Shown one piece after another: positions 7,600 through 16,200 of a DNA stretch of 34,002 nucleotides; position 1 is the stretch's first letter, and every line of letters begins with the position of its first letter. The notes under the pieces were generated by a model. That model was not told where the DNA came from. It was given only the letters and a program-made list of their open reading frames with translations, and did not search any database. The translations under genes were made by a program, and so were the position numbers. The stretch is from an uncultured Kiritimatiellota bacterium (GTDB lineage Bacteria; Verrucomicrobiota; Kiritimatiellia; RFP12; UBA1067): assembly GCA_934643865.1 (NCBI GenBank), contig CAKUCX010000034.1:1-34002 (forward strand), in the 5' to 3' direction.

Positions 7600-7872
7600 A
7601 TGAACACCGAACTTCTGAAGAAAGCCCATGAACGCATCCCCTCGATCCCGGTCCTCGTGAACCTGGTCTCGAAGCGGGAGAAGCAGCTCATCGCCGGCGA
7701 GAAGCCGCTTGTGAAGCCGCCCGCCGCAGACGAAGACAAGGTCGACACGGCGCTCCGCGAGGTCGCCGAGGGCAAGCTCATCAGCGAAATCGACTTCGAC
7801 GCGATCGCGAAGGCCGAGGACGCGAAGACCCGCTGGCAGAAGCACGCGGCGCCGAAGTCCATCTTCACGTGA
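7600..7872 (+). CDS. rpoZ: RNA polymerase omega subunit
   Basis: This 90-residue protein is the small omega subunit that binds the beta-prime subunit and helps RNA polymerase assembly in the cytoplasm. The recognisable core is VNLVSKREKQLIAGEKPLV (residues about 20-38), which corresponds to the conserved helix 'R..QL..G..P' of omega. It is followed by VDTALREVAEGKLI (residues about 48-61), the second conserved helix. The length fits the family. GGAGA lies upstream of the ATG. It is followed after 15 nt by smpB, so the two are co-transcribed; both are housekeeping genes of RNA and translation quality. Confidence 0.88.
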   Translation: MNTELLKKAHERIPSIPVLVNLVSKREKQLIAGEKPLVKPPAADEDKVDTALREVAEGKLISEIDFDAIAKAEDAKTRWQKHAAPKSIFT

Positions 7873-7887
7873 TCGTGCGCGGTTCCC

Positions 7888-8355
7888 GTGGCGGACGGAA
7901 AACAGAAGGCCAAGGCGCCCGGCGACTTCGCCGTCAACCGCCGCGCGTGGCACGACTACGCCGTCCTCGAAAAGATCGAGTGCGGCCTTGAGCTGCGCGG
8001 CACGGAGGTGAAGGTCGTCCGCCACGGCGAGGCGTCGCTGGCGGGCGCCTACGGCGCCGTCCTGGGGGGGCAGCTCTACGTCGTGGGGATGAACATCCCC
8101 GTCTACGCCTTCGGCAACCGCTTCAACCACGCGCCGCAGGGGAACCGGCGGCTGCTCGTCCACAAGCGGCAGGTCGAGGACCTGCGCCTCAAGACCGAGG
8201 CGAAGGGCCTCACGCTCATCCCCCTGCGCCTCTACCTCTCGAAGGGCCGCATCAAGCTCGAACTCGGCGTCTGCCGCGGCCGGCAGCTGCACGACAAGCG
8301 CGAGGCGCTGAAGACGAAGGCGCTGAAGCGGGACGCCGCGCGCGGGGACGTCTAA
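7888..8355 (+). CDS. smpB: SsrA (tmRNA)-binding protein SmpB
   Basis: SmpB binds tmRNA and brings it to stalled ribosomes for trans-translation. The 155-residue protein shows the family core in order: NRRAWHDYAVLEKIECGLEL (residues 13-32), GTEVKVVRHGEASLAGAY, then GNRFNHAPQGNRRLLVHKRQ (about residues 76-95), KGLTLIPLRLYLSKGRIKLE and the basic tail DKREALKTKALKRDAAR that enters the mRNA channel. The start is a GTG at 7888: the frame is open back only to 7873 and holds no other start codon. No strong ribosome-binding site is seen, which fits translational coupling to rpoZ, whose stop is 15 nt upstream. Confidence 0.96.
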   Translation: MADGKQKAKAPGDFAVNRRAWHDYAVLEKIECGLELRGTEVKVVRHGEASLAGAYGAVLGGQLYVVGMNIPVYAFGNRFNHAPQGNRRLLVHKRQVEDLRLKTEAKGLTLIPLRLYLSKGRIKLELGVCRGRQLHDKREALKTKALKRDAARGDV

Positions 8356-8356
8356 A

Positions 8357-8405
8357 TTAGGTTTTAGGTTTTAGGTTTTAGGTTCTAGGTTTTAGGTTTT
8401 AGGTT
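8357..8405. repeat. Heptamer tandem array, unit TTAGGTT
   Basis: Seven head-to-tail 7-bp units, one with a single T-to-C change, beginning two bases after the smpB stop codon and ending in a T6 tract. A 7-bp unit with TAG on one strand and TAA on the other places stop codons in all six frames. It resembles the short heptanucleotide repeats known in some cyanobacterial genomes in form, not in sequence. Confidence 0.9.
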
Positions 8406-8409
8406 TTTT

Positions 8410-8467
8410 AAGTCGCCGCTTCGCGGCTTGAAGTGGTTAAGTCGCCGCTGCGCGGCTTTAAGTTGCA
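8410..8467. repeat. Two 29-bp repeats each forming a GCCGC/GCGGC hairpin
   Basis: Units 8410-8438 and 8439-8467 start AAGTCGCCGC and contain GCCGC-TTC-GCGGC or GCCGC-TGC-GCGGC, then CTT. The first unit runs into AAGTGGTTAAGT, a sequence also found at the start of the octamer array near 26696. The hairpins, coming after a T6 tract and just past smpB, could end transcription, but no T-tract follows them. Confidence 0.75.
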
Positions 8468-8499
8468 TGTTGCAAAAGGTAGGTGGCGCGCGAAGGACC

Positions 8500-8955
8500 C
8501 GCGCCGGGGACGGGCCGCCGGGGACGTCGGCCCCTACCACGGGCGCGGACAGGGCCCGCGTACACGTGGGCGTTCCCGATGGCGTTCCCGTGTGCGCGGC
8601 GCGCCGGGGACGTCGCGCCCTACCATGGGTGCGGACAGGGCGTGGGGCATGGTAGGGGCCGACGTCCCCGGCGGCCCGCGTACACGTGTGCGTCCCCGAT
8701 GGTGTTCCCGTGTGCGCGGCGCGCCGGGGACGTCGCGCCCTACCACGGGCGCGGACAGGGCGTGGGGCATGGTAGGGGCCGACGTCCCCGGCGGCCCGCG
8801 TACACGTGGGCGGACAGGGCGTGGGGCATGGTAGGGGCCGACGTCCCCGGCGGCCCGCGTACATGGGTGCGGACAGGGCGTGGGGCATGGTAGGGGCCGG
8901 CGGCCCCGGCGGCCCGCGTACACGTGTGCGTTCCCGATGGTGTTCCCGTGTGCGC
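8500..8955. repeat. GC-rich minisatellite with direct (120 and 59 bp) and inverted repeats
   Basis: A 28-bp core at 8650-8677 (starting TGGTAGGGGCCGACGTCCCC) recurs at 8770-8797 and 8829-8856 and, slightly changed, at 8888-8915: spacings of 120, 59 and 59 bp. The exact reverse complement of the core is at 8512-8539. Between these lie copies of TTCCCGTGTGCGCG and GCGGACAGGGCG. Long open frames cross it on both strands only because the repeats lack stops. I see no gene between 8356 and 9064. Confidence 0.88.
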
Positions 8956-9041
8956 GGGCGCGCGGAGCGGAAACGTGTCTTCCCCCGATTTTGTAATTTC
9001 TGTTCTATGTCCATGCGGTGCCCATTGAGGCTAAAAGGCTA

Positions 9042-9070
9042 TAGACCGAAGTCTAAAAATCGTGTATAAT
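9042..9070 (+). promoter_or_regulatory. Sigma70-type promoter for the C10 protease gene
   Basis: TAGACC (9042-9047), 17-bp spacing, consensus TATAAT (9065-9070). Its position shows that translation starts at the ATG at 9140, not at codons further upstream in the same open frame. Confidence 0.65.
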
Positions 9071-9139
9071 TCCGAACGATTTTCATGGGGGCGTGTGCGC
9101 TCTCACGGAAACCGTCTCGTTTGCCACTGTGGAGACAGC

Positions 9140-12100
9140 ATGAAAAAGAGCATTTTGACGTTGATTGCGCTGGCGATGGCCCTTGGCGTCTTCGCGGCGT
9201 CCGTGTCGCCTGAAGAGGCGATGGTCGCGGCGAACGCCTGGGCGGCGCGCAACGGCGCGTTCGGCGCGGGGCAGGGGGCGACGAACGTCGTCACCGAATG
9301 CGATGCCGCAACCGGCGTTGTCCTGTGGCACCAGGTCTCCCTGGCGGGCGGCGGCATGCTCGTCGTCGCGCCGGTCACCGAGATCGAGCCCGTGGTGATG
9401 GCGCTCGACAACGATCCCGGCGTCCTGCCGGAGGCGCATCCGCTGAGGGGCATCCTCACGGGCGACATGCGCCGGCGTCTCCAGTTCCTCGGCCTCTATC
9501 CGCCCGCCCGCGCCGCGCTGGCCGCCGCCGCGCCGCCCGCGCCCGTTGCGGACGAGGCGCAGGCGTGGGGCGAGGCGTGCAAGGCGAAGTGGCGGCGCCT
9601 CACGGGGGCTTCGCTGCGGGCGGCGGGCGTCGGCGCGGAGACGGTCGCCGTGGAGGTGCGCGTCGTCCCGGGCTTCGAGAAGAAGGGCGCGCTCACGCAC
9701 TGGAACCAGGGCAAGTACGGCGCCTACCCCCTCTACAACCTCTACACGCCCAACCATGCCGTGTGCGGCTGCGTCGCGACGGCGTGCGCGGCGCTCGCGC
9801 AGTTCTACGGCACGACGAACGCGGTCTCGGGCCTCGTGAACGACGCCTGCACCTACAACGGCAAACCCTACACGGCGAAGACGATGGGCGGGCCGATCGA
9901 CTGGTCGATCCTGCCGGAGAACTGGGGCGGCACGAACGCGCCCTCGACGGAGCTTACGACGGAGCAGCAGCAGCTGATCGGGCGCGTCGCCTTCGACGCG
10001 GGCGTGGGCGTGGGCATGATGTGGAGCGACGGCGAGTCGGGAGCCTTCACGGCCAACGTCGCCGACGCCCTCAAGAACGTCTTCGGCTTCCGGCATGCGC
10101 GCCACGTGGCGATGAGCGACGCGGAGAACCCGGCGCAGGAAGAGCTGGAGAAGCTCGTCTACAACCAGTGCCGCGCGGGCGTGCCCGTGGGCATGAGCAT
10201 CCAGGGCCATGCGGTCGTCGCGGCCGGCTACGGCCTCGATGCGGACGGCGTCGAGCGCGTGCGCGTCTTCATGGGTTGGTCGGGCTCGGGCGACGGCTGG
10301 TACGCCCTCCCGAAGATCGACACGCAGGCGACGGTGGGCGGCGGCACCTACCTTTCCGAGGTCGTGACGGGCGTCATCACGATGATCGCCTACGACGACG
10401 ACGACATCGTGCCGATCGTCGGGAAGGTGTCGATGCCGGGGGCCGCGCTGGAGATCCCCGCCCTCGACCGCGTCCTCGCCTCGAACGGCGCGGGCTACTT
10501 CGGGACGCGCGTGCCGGCGAACATGGGAACCTGCACGGTGACGTGCCAGGGCCGGACGGCCGCCCTCGACATCGGCGAGGCGGCGGCCGAGGCGCAGGAG
10601 GCGGGCGAACTCTGCCCGGCGCTGCCGGAGGCCTTCTCCCTTCCGCTCCTCAACTGCACGGTGGCCTACTCCCTTGAGCGCGCGAAGCTGTACGCCGAAA
10701 AGGAGGGCAAGGCGATCCTGCGCGTGAGCGGCACGGGCGGCGATCCGGCCACGACGAACCTCCTCAACATGATCTACGCGCTCGACGCGGGCAACGTGAA
10801 CGGCTTTTCCGACACGTTCGTCTACCTCTTTTCCGACCGCGCGTCGCTGGAAGGCGACGGCGCCGACCTCTCCTTCGGCGTCTACCTGCCGTCCGAGCTC
10901 GACCCCGCCGAGCACTGGCTCGCGCAGAACGGCGCGCTCGCCTACGGCTACACGTCCAAGTCGGAGGGGGGGGAGGTCTCCACGTGGACGTTCGCGCCGC
11001 TCGCGGCCGCGCCCGCCGTCGTCACGAACGACGCGACGAACTTCTTCGGGGCCGTCTCCAACAGCCTCCTGCGCGTCCTCGGCGTGGGGGCGGCGCGCTT
11101 CGCGGAATGCACGTCCGGCATCGCGGTGACGATCGCCGCGACGTCGGAGGAGGCCGAGGCGGCGATCAACGCGACGGCAGACCCCGCGCAGGCGTGCGGT
11201 GTCCACGCGAACTGCTACACGAACGGCCCCTACACCTTCACGTGCGACGCGGTGGTCACGAACTGGGACGCGGGTGTGGTGCTGGCGTGCGGGGGGTGGA
11301 CGGCGACGAACGCGACGACGGGCGCCGTCCTCTCCGGCGCGGGCCGCGCGGCGACGCTCGCCCTCGCCGCGAACGACGCCGTCACGCTCACCTGGGACTT
11401 CTCGACGACGAACGCCGTCTACGTGACGGTCGTGCCCACGTGTCCGAACGCGCCGCTCGGCGGCTGCACCGTGACGCCGGGGACGGGCTGGTACGCCTGG
11501 GGCGAGGCGGCCGGCTTCACGGCGACGTGCGCGGCGGGCTACGAGGTCGCCAGCTGGGTGCTGGACAAGCAGCAGGAAGACCTCATCGACCTGGGGCGGC
11601 GCACGAAGCTGCTGCCCGTCTCCCGCCCGTGCAGGCTGGATGTCTCCTTCACGTTCACGATGTCCGACGCGGCCGAGGCGGAGACGACGAACACCGTGCG
11701 CTGCACGGCGCGGTCGTGGTGCATCACGCACGACGGCGGAAGCCTGAAGCTCGTGGCCGCACGCGCCGACGAGGCGCCGAAGACGGAGGTCTGGGGCGTC
11801 GCGGGGCGCGTGACGCTGGCCTCGGGCGAGGCGGCGAACGTCGCCGCCGCAGCGGGGCGGGAGATCTACATCGGGACGGAGGCGCGCGCGTTCATGGACG
11901 CGGGGAAGACGAATTGGACGCTGTGGGGCGTCGTCCGGAGGTCGCTCACGGGCGCGGAGGACGCGGCCAAGCTCATGGACGAGGCGGCGAACGCCTCTGC
12001 GGTCACCGTCAAGAACCCGACGGCCCCCGTCGCCCTCAGCTGGCTGTGGGTCCCCAATCTGCCCGAAGACGAGCCTGTCCCCGTCCCCGGCGCGGCGTTC

Positions 12101-12589
12101 GCGATCGAGTGGGACGACGCGCTCTCGACGCTCAACGCGCACGGCTACGCGACGAACCTCACGACGCTCGCGTGGCTCGCGGCGCAGGGCCTGTCGCTTG
12201 AGGACGTCACGGTGACGGCGCCGAAGGGTTTCACGGCGAACGTCCGTGCGGACGCCGACGGCAACGTCGTCGCGACGCTCGAACTCGACGCGGGCGTGCT
12301 GAAGCCGCTTGCGGCCGGCGGGGTCGGCTCGCCCCTGACGATCCTCTCGAACGGCGACGGCACGCTGACGGTGAAGGCGGCGGTCGGCAACGGCGTGCGC
12401 GGCTTCTGGTACGCCCTCCATGCGGCGGACGAGCTGCGCGGCGCGTGGGCGCCCGTGAAGACGGGATATGCGGCGGGCACGCCGAGCGTCCAGGCGCAGG
12501 CCGACGGGGCCGTGACGGTCTCGATCGACGTCGCGCCGACGGCGGCGAAGCGGTTCTACAGGCTCGTGGTCTCGGACGTCCGGCCCTGA
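9140..12589 (+). CDS. Secreted C10 (streptopain-family) cysteine protease with long C-terminal extension
   Basis: This 1149-residue exported protease starts with a clear signal peptide (MKKSILTLIALAMALGVFAA) after GGAG spaced 8-11 nt from the ATG. Residues about 23-120 resemble the C10 propeptide. The catalytic Cys is Cys211 in VCGCVATACAALAQFYG, and the His is His357 in GHAVVAAGY. Their separation, 146 residues, is close to that in streptopain. MGWSGSGDGWYAL follows, as in the family. The peptidase ends near residue 430. About 700 residues of Cys-containing, beta-rich sequence follow, without a domain I can name. The last 80 residues (FWYALHAADELRG to RFYRLVVSDVRP) look like a small C-terminal beta domain. 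Substrate unknown; the giant protein encoded downstream is one candidate. Confidence 0.85.
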   Translation: MKKSILTLIALAMALGVFAASVSPEEAMVAANAWAARNGAFGAGQGATNVVTECDAATGVVLWHQVSLAGGGMLVVAPVTEIEPVVMALDNDPGVLPEAHPLRGILTGDMRRRLQFLGLYPPARAALAAAAPPAPVADEAQAWGEACKAKWRRLTGASLRAAGVGAETVAVEVRVVPGFEKKGALTHWNQGKYGAYPLYNLYTPNHAVCGCVATACAALAQFYGTTNAVSGLVNDACTYNGKPYTAKTMGGPIDWSILPENWGGTNAPSTELTTEQQQLIGRVAFDAGVGVGMMWSDGESGAFTANVADALKNVFGFRHARHVAMSDAENPAQEELEKLVYNQCRAGVPVGMSIQGHAVVAAGYGLDADGVERVRVFMGWSGSGDGWYALPKIDTQATVGGGTYLSEVVTGVITMIAYDDDDIVPIVGKVSMPGAALEIPALDRVLASNGAGYFGTRVPANMGTCTVTCQGRTAALDIGEAAAEAQEAGELCPALPEAFSLPLLNCTVAYSLERAKLYAEKEGKAILRVSGTGGDPATTNLLNMIYALDAGNVNGFSDTFVYLFSDRASLEGDGADLSFGVYLPSELDPAEHWLAQNGALAYGYTSKSEGGEVSTWTFAPLAAAPAVVTNDATNFFGAVSNSLLRVLGVGAARFAECTSGIAVTIAATSEEAEAAINATADPAQACGVHANCYTNGPYTFTCDAVVTNWDAGVVLACGGWTATNATTGAVLSGAGRAATLALAANDAVTLTWDFSTTNAVYVTVVPTCPNAPLGGCTVTPGTGWYAWGEAAGFTATCAAGYEVASWVLDKQQEDLIDLGRRTKLLPVSRPCRLDVSFTFTMSDAAEAETTNTVRCTARSWCITHDGGSLKLVAARADEAPKTEVWGVAGRVTLASGEAANVAAAAGREIYIGTEARAFMDAGKTNWTLWGVVRRSLTGAEDAAKLMDEAANASAVTVKNPTAPVALSWLWVPNLPEDEPVPVPGAAFAIEWDDALSTLNAHGYATNLTTLAWLAAQGLSLEDVTVTAPKGFTANVRADADGNVVATLELDAGVLKPLAAGGVGSPLTILSNGDGTLTVKAAVGNGVRGFWYALHAADELRGAWAPVKTGYAAGTPSVQAQADGAVTVSIDVAPTAAKRFYRLVVSDVRP

Positions 12590-12598
12590 CGCGGGCCG
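12581..12598 (+). terminator. Hairpin overlapping the protease stop codon
   Basis: CGGCCC-TGACGC-GGGCCG, a 6-bp GC stem whose loop holds the stop codon TGA. No U-tract follows, so intrinsic termination is uncertain. Confidence 0.25.
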
Positions 12599-12616
12599 CA
12601 GAAGAGGATTTCCCCC

Positions 12617-12646
12617 TTGCTCCACAACGCAAAAGAATGGTAAACT
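12617..12646 (+). promoter_or_regulatory. Sigma70-type promoter for the lipoprotein-giant protein unit
   Basis: TTGCTC (12617-12622), 18-bp spacing, TAAACT (12641-12646). The lipoprotein gene begins about 45 nt downstream. Confidence 0.55.
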
Positions 12647-12696
12647 GAGGACGGTCGCCGGCGGCGGATGCCTTCGGCGGCCATGTGAACAACAAG

Positions 12697-13188
12697 ATGA
12701 AACAGCGGTTAGTCCAGAGCCTCGCGCCGTTCGCGGCGGCGGCGGTCGGCCTCGTGGCCTTGTGCGGCTGCGAGAAGAAGCCGGACGAAAAGAAGACGGA
12801 CGAGAAGAAGCCGGAGGTCTACATGGTGCGCGGGGAGGACCCTGCGTACCAGAAGGCGCTTCTGGAGACGCGCGCGCGGCAGAATCGACATGCCGCCGCG
12901 CGCGCGCGCGTCGTGCCCCGGATGGAGGCGCTCGTCGCGCGGGCGCGCGCGGCGCTGCCGGAGGGCGCGACGGAAGACGCGGTGCGCGCCGAGCTGGAGG
13001 CGCATCCCGAGAAGTATCCCGGATGGACGGAGCTGTCGGCCGCGCTCACGAACGCGAACGCGCAGCTGGAGCGGGAAATGGCGCGCGCGCGCGCGACCGT
13101 GCGGGCGCGGATCCTGAAGGAGGCGGCCGACCGCACGGCCGTCAAAGAGGGGCGCGCGACGGCGAAGAAGACGCCGGCGGCGAAGTGA
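12697..13188 (+). CDS. Small charged lipoprotein
   Basis: This 163-residue protein is an exported lipoprotein. Its N-terminus, MKQRLVQSLAPFAAAAVGLV, leads into the lipobox LCGC, with the lipidated Cys near residue 25. After it come a Lys/Glu/Asp-rich stretch (EKKPDEKKTDEKKPE) and then an almost wholly helical, Arg/Ala/Glu-rich region (about residues 45-150) likely to form a coiled coil. No enzyme motif is visible and I do not recognise the family. A GTG at 12685 would add four residues; neither start has a good ribosome-binding site. The giant protein gene follows after 40 bp with its own ribosome-binding site but no visible promoter. The two are probably co-transcribed, and a role in export or anchoring is possible (inference). 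Confidence 0.75.
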   Translation: MKQRLVQSLAPFAAAAVGLVALCGCEKKPDEKKTDEKKPEVYMVRGEDPAYQKALLETRARQNRHAAARARVVPRMEALVARARAALPEGATEDAVRAELEAHPEKYPGWTELSAALTNANAQLEREMARARATVRARILKEAADRTAVKEGRATAKKTPAAK

Positions 13189-13228
13189 TGGTTTGAGACG
13201 ACGTGGTTTAACGGAAGGAAGCGGCATC

Positions 13229-16200
13229 ATGAAGCACAGAAGAACGCTTGGATTTTTCGCGGCGGCGCTGACGGCGCTCGTCTGCGCCCTCCCGCGCGCG
13301 GCGACGGCGGCCGGTGATGTGCGGTCGATCGAGTTCTATCCCGAGCCGGCGGGCGGCGAAATCGGCGTGGTGACAGACCTTTCGCAGCCGCTCGTCGCGG
13401 GGCAGAAGGTGAAGTTCAAGATCCGCCTCCTGAACCGCGACGCCGCGCAGGCGGCGTTGGACCCTGCTTCTGCCTATGTCTCGGCCCCGTGGACATGCCG
13501 CTGGGCAGGCGGGACGATGACTCCTGAGATGGAGAATATGATTCTCGCGAACTTCCCGCCCAAGATCGGCGTGCGCGTGAGCGGACGGCTCGAAATGGCG
13601 GACATCGTGTCGTGGCTGCCCCCCGAGGGCGACGCGGGCCGCTACTACACCGACCTGATCTGCCGCTACACGGTGAAGACGGGAGACTACGCGAAGCCGC
13701 TGAGGCTGGCGAGCGCCGACGGGACGCGTGCGGCGCTCGCGGCCGACCCGACCGACCCGGCCGCGGTTCCCGAGGAGACGCCGTACTGGATTGACCAGAT
13801 GTGGGGCTTCTTCCCGGCGACGCCGTCGGACAACGTCACGTCCAACCGTCTGGCGTTCTATTTCGGCCCGGCGGTGGGGAGCGTCCTCCCTGCGGCGTTG
13901 AGCCAAAAGCTTCAAGAGTTCGAGTCGCCGGGCGGAACGGCGCCGGCGCGGCGCGACTACGACCTTGGGGAAGCGAACATCCAGATCAGGACCGTCGATT
14001 TCGACACGCTCGTCGCCGAAGACGGCATCTGGCGCAGCATTCACGAAGGATCCTCGTCGTCAGATCCGGCAGAGCCGAGCCTTGCGGTCACCGGTTCCGG
14101 CGGCGCGTCGGGGCCCTACGACTACTATGTGTGGACGGAGGACGCGAACGTGGCCGTCGTCGTGGACGGCACCGACTACACGTTCAAGGACGGCGTGACG
14201 CGCAAGGTCAAAACGGTGAAGGTTCTGCAGGGCGCCACGTCTGCGGGCTTCACGCTGAAGGCGACGGGCCCCAAGGACGCCACGACCAAGATCTACATGG
14301 CCGACACGCCCACGAACATCTACGACCGCGCGGGGACGCTCATCAAAAACTTCACGGAGCGGACGATTTCGATTGGCGATCGCCTGAAGCCCTCGATCAA
14401 GGTTGTCCGCGTGACGCCCGCCGACGAGCGCGTCACGACGTCCGCGAACGGCCTTGTCTCGGCGGCCTCGTACAAGGTCGTGCTCACCGAGGCCTGGACG
14501 GGGGCCGACCCGCTCCAGATCCTCGTGACGCCCACGGTCGTGACCGGCGCGCTCCCCGATCCCTTTGACTACATCGGCATGTCGACGCTCTCGTCGGGCG
14601 ATGACGCCTACCTGGGCAAGGTGACGAAGGTCTCGATCGCGAAGGGCGGCACGGAGTCCTCGCCGCTCCACGTCTACGCGAACCGCGCCGCCCCGGGCGG
14701 CGTGAAGATCCGCTTCACGCCGTCCATCGACCCCGCCGCCGCCAACGCGGCCGCCGCCGAGGCGTTCTTCACGGGCGAGCCGACGACCTCCCTGCTCACG
14801 ATCCTTCCGAACGCCCCCGTCCTCTCGGCGACGGTGACGGACTACCCGAACAAGGCCCCCGGCGCGACGGTCAACCTGAAATTCCCGGTGGCCGACGCGA
14901 TTGGCCAGCTGAAGGGCCCCTACACGCTGTATGTCGACGCGAAGGGGCAGAATCCGGACACGCCCGACGACTGGCCGGCGAACACCGTGACCGTGAACGC
15001 GGAGGGCATGATCACCTATGCATACAAGATCGGCGCCTACGACGGGGGGCTCACCCTCAAGCCGAAGTTCTACATCAAGAACCAGGACGGGAACGCCTCG
15101 TCGCCGCCGCTGTCGGTGACCATCCACGTCAACCCTGCGAAGGAAATCGCCGTCACGGCCGACAAGCCCGCGCTGACCTACTGCGAGGGCGACACCGCCG
15201 TCCTGTCCTTCGCGCTGTCCGAGCGGTTCGATGGCACGGGCTTTCTCTTCCTTGAGCCGACCGACTGGGCGACGACGAACCTCGTCGAGTGCGACGCGTT
15301 CTGGGACGGCATCGAGATCCGGGGGGACGAGGTGGAGCCGGCTACGCTCTTCTTCAAGGACGACGACAGCGGCCGGACTCTCGGCAAGCGCGACTTCAGC
15401 TTCAACGTCGTCATCCGGGAAGCCGCGACGAACCAGGCGGCCACCATCTCCGGCTGGGGGTCGAAGCCGAGAAGCATCAGGCTCTCCGTGACGAACGCCA
15501 TCCCAAGTGTCCAGTCGGTGAAGGTGAACAGCCGGCCCGCCGTCATGGTGAGCGGCAGCGCGCAGAGCGGCCTTTCGGCGAATGTGGAGAACACGTTCAC
15601 CATCCGCGCGAAGGACGCGAAGAATACCGAGATCGACCTGAACGCGACGAACTTCGTCACGGAAGTCTCGTTCTGGGAGGGGGACGCCGCCGCCGCCTCG
15701 TACACGACGAACCTCCTGGGCAATCCGGTGGAACAGAAGATCAACTACGCCTTCACGACGGGCGGCGCGAACATCACGAACCGCATCGAGGTCGTCGTCA
15801 TCGACAAGGACATGACGTTCGACGAAGTCGAGGACGCGCGCGCGGCCCCCTTCGTCGTCTACTACCCGACGGGCGACGCGCCGGCCATCGGCCTTTCGCG
15901 CGCCGACAGCGGCGGCAACACGTTCAACGAGACCGAGACGGGGACGAAGGCGTGCAGGATCAACGTCGATCTCACGATGCCGCCGGGGCCGACGGCGCCG
16001 TCAGGCGGGCTGCAGGTCGTCCTCGACGTGACGCGCATCGACGCCGACGACGGCAACTACCCGCTGCCCGTGCTGAGCACGACGAACCTCACGTTCAAGG
16101 CCGCCGAGACGCACAGGGAGGTCTACTTCACCTCGCTCGACGGCACGCCGAAGGGCGAGACCGCGGGCTTCTACATCAAGGCGCGCGTCACCAACGACAC

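Noticed and set aside
8357..8405. True telomere repeat
   Set aside because: Only seven units, internal to a bacterial gene cluster, and not at a DNA end.
8385..9014. Repetitive open frames on both strands in the minisatellite (RGPPGTSAPTMPHA-like)
   Set aside because: They exist only because the DNA repeats lack stop codons; there is no ribosome-binding site, and frames on both strands are equally long.
9062..9139. Upstream start for the protease gene at 9062
   Set aside because: This lies before or within the TATAAT promoter box and would put 26 non-signal residues before a typical signal peptide.
9083..12625. An 1180-codon minus-strand open frame opposite the protease gene
   Set aside because: The plus strand encodes an intact C10 protease with signal peptide and promoter; the antisense frame has only low-complexity Arg-rich sequence.
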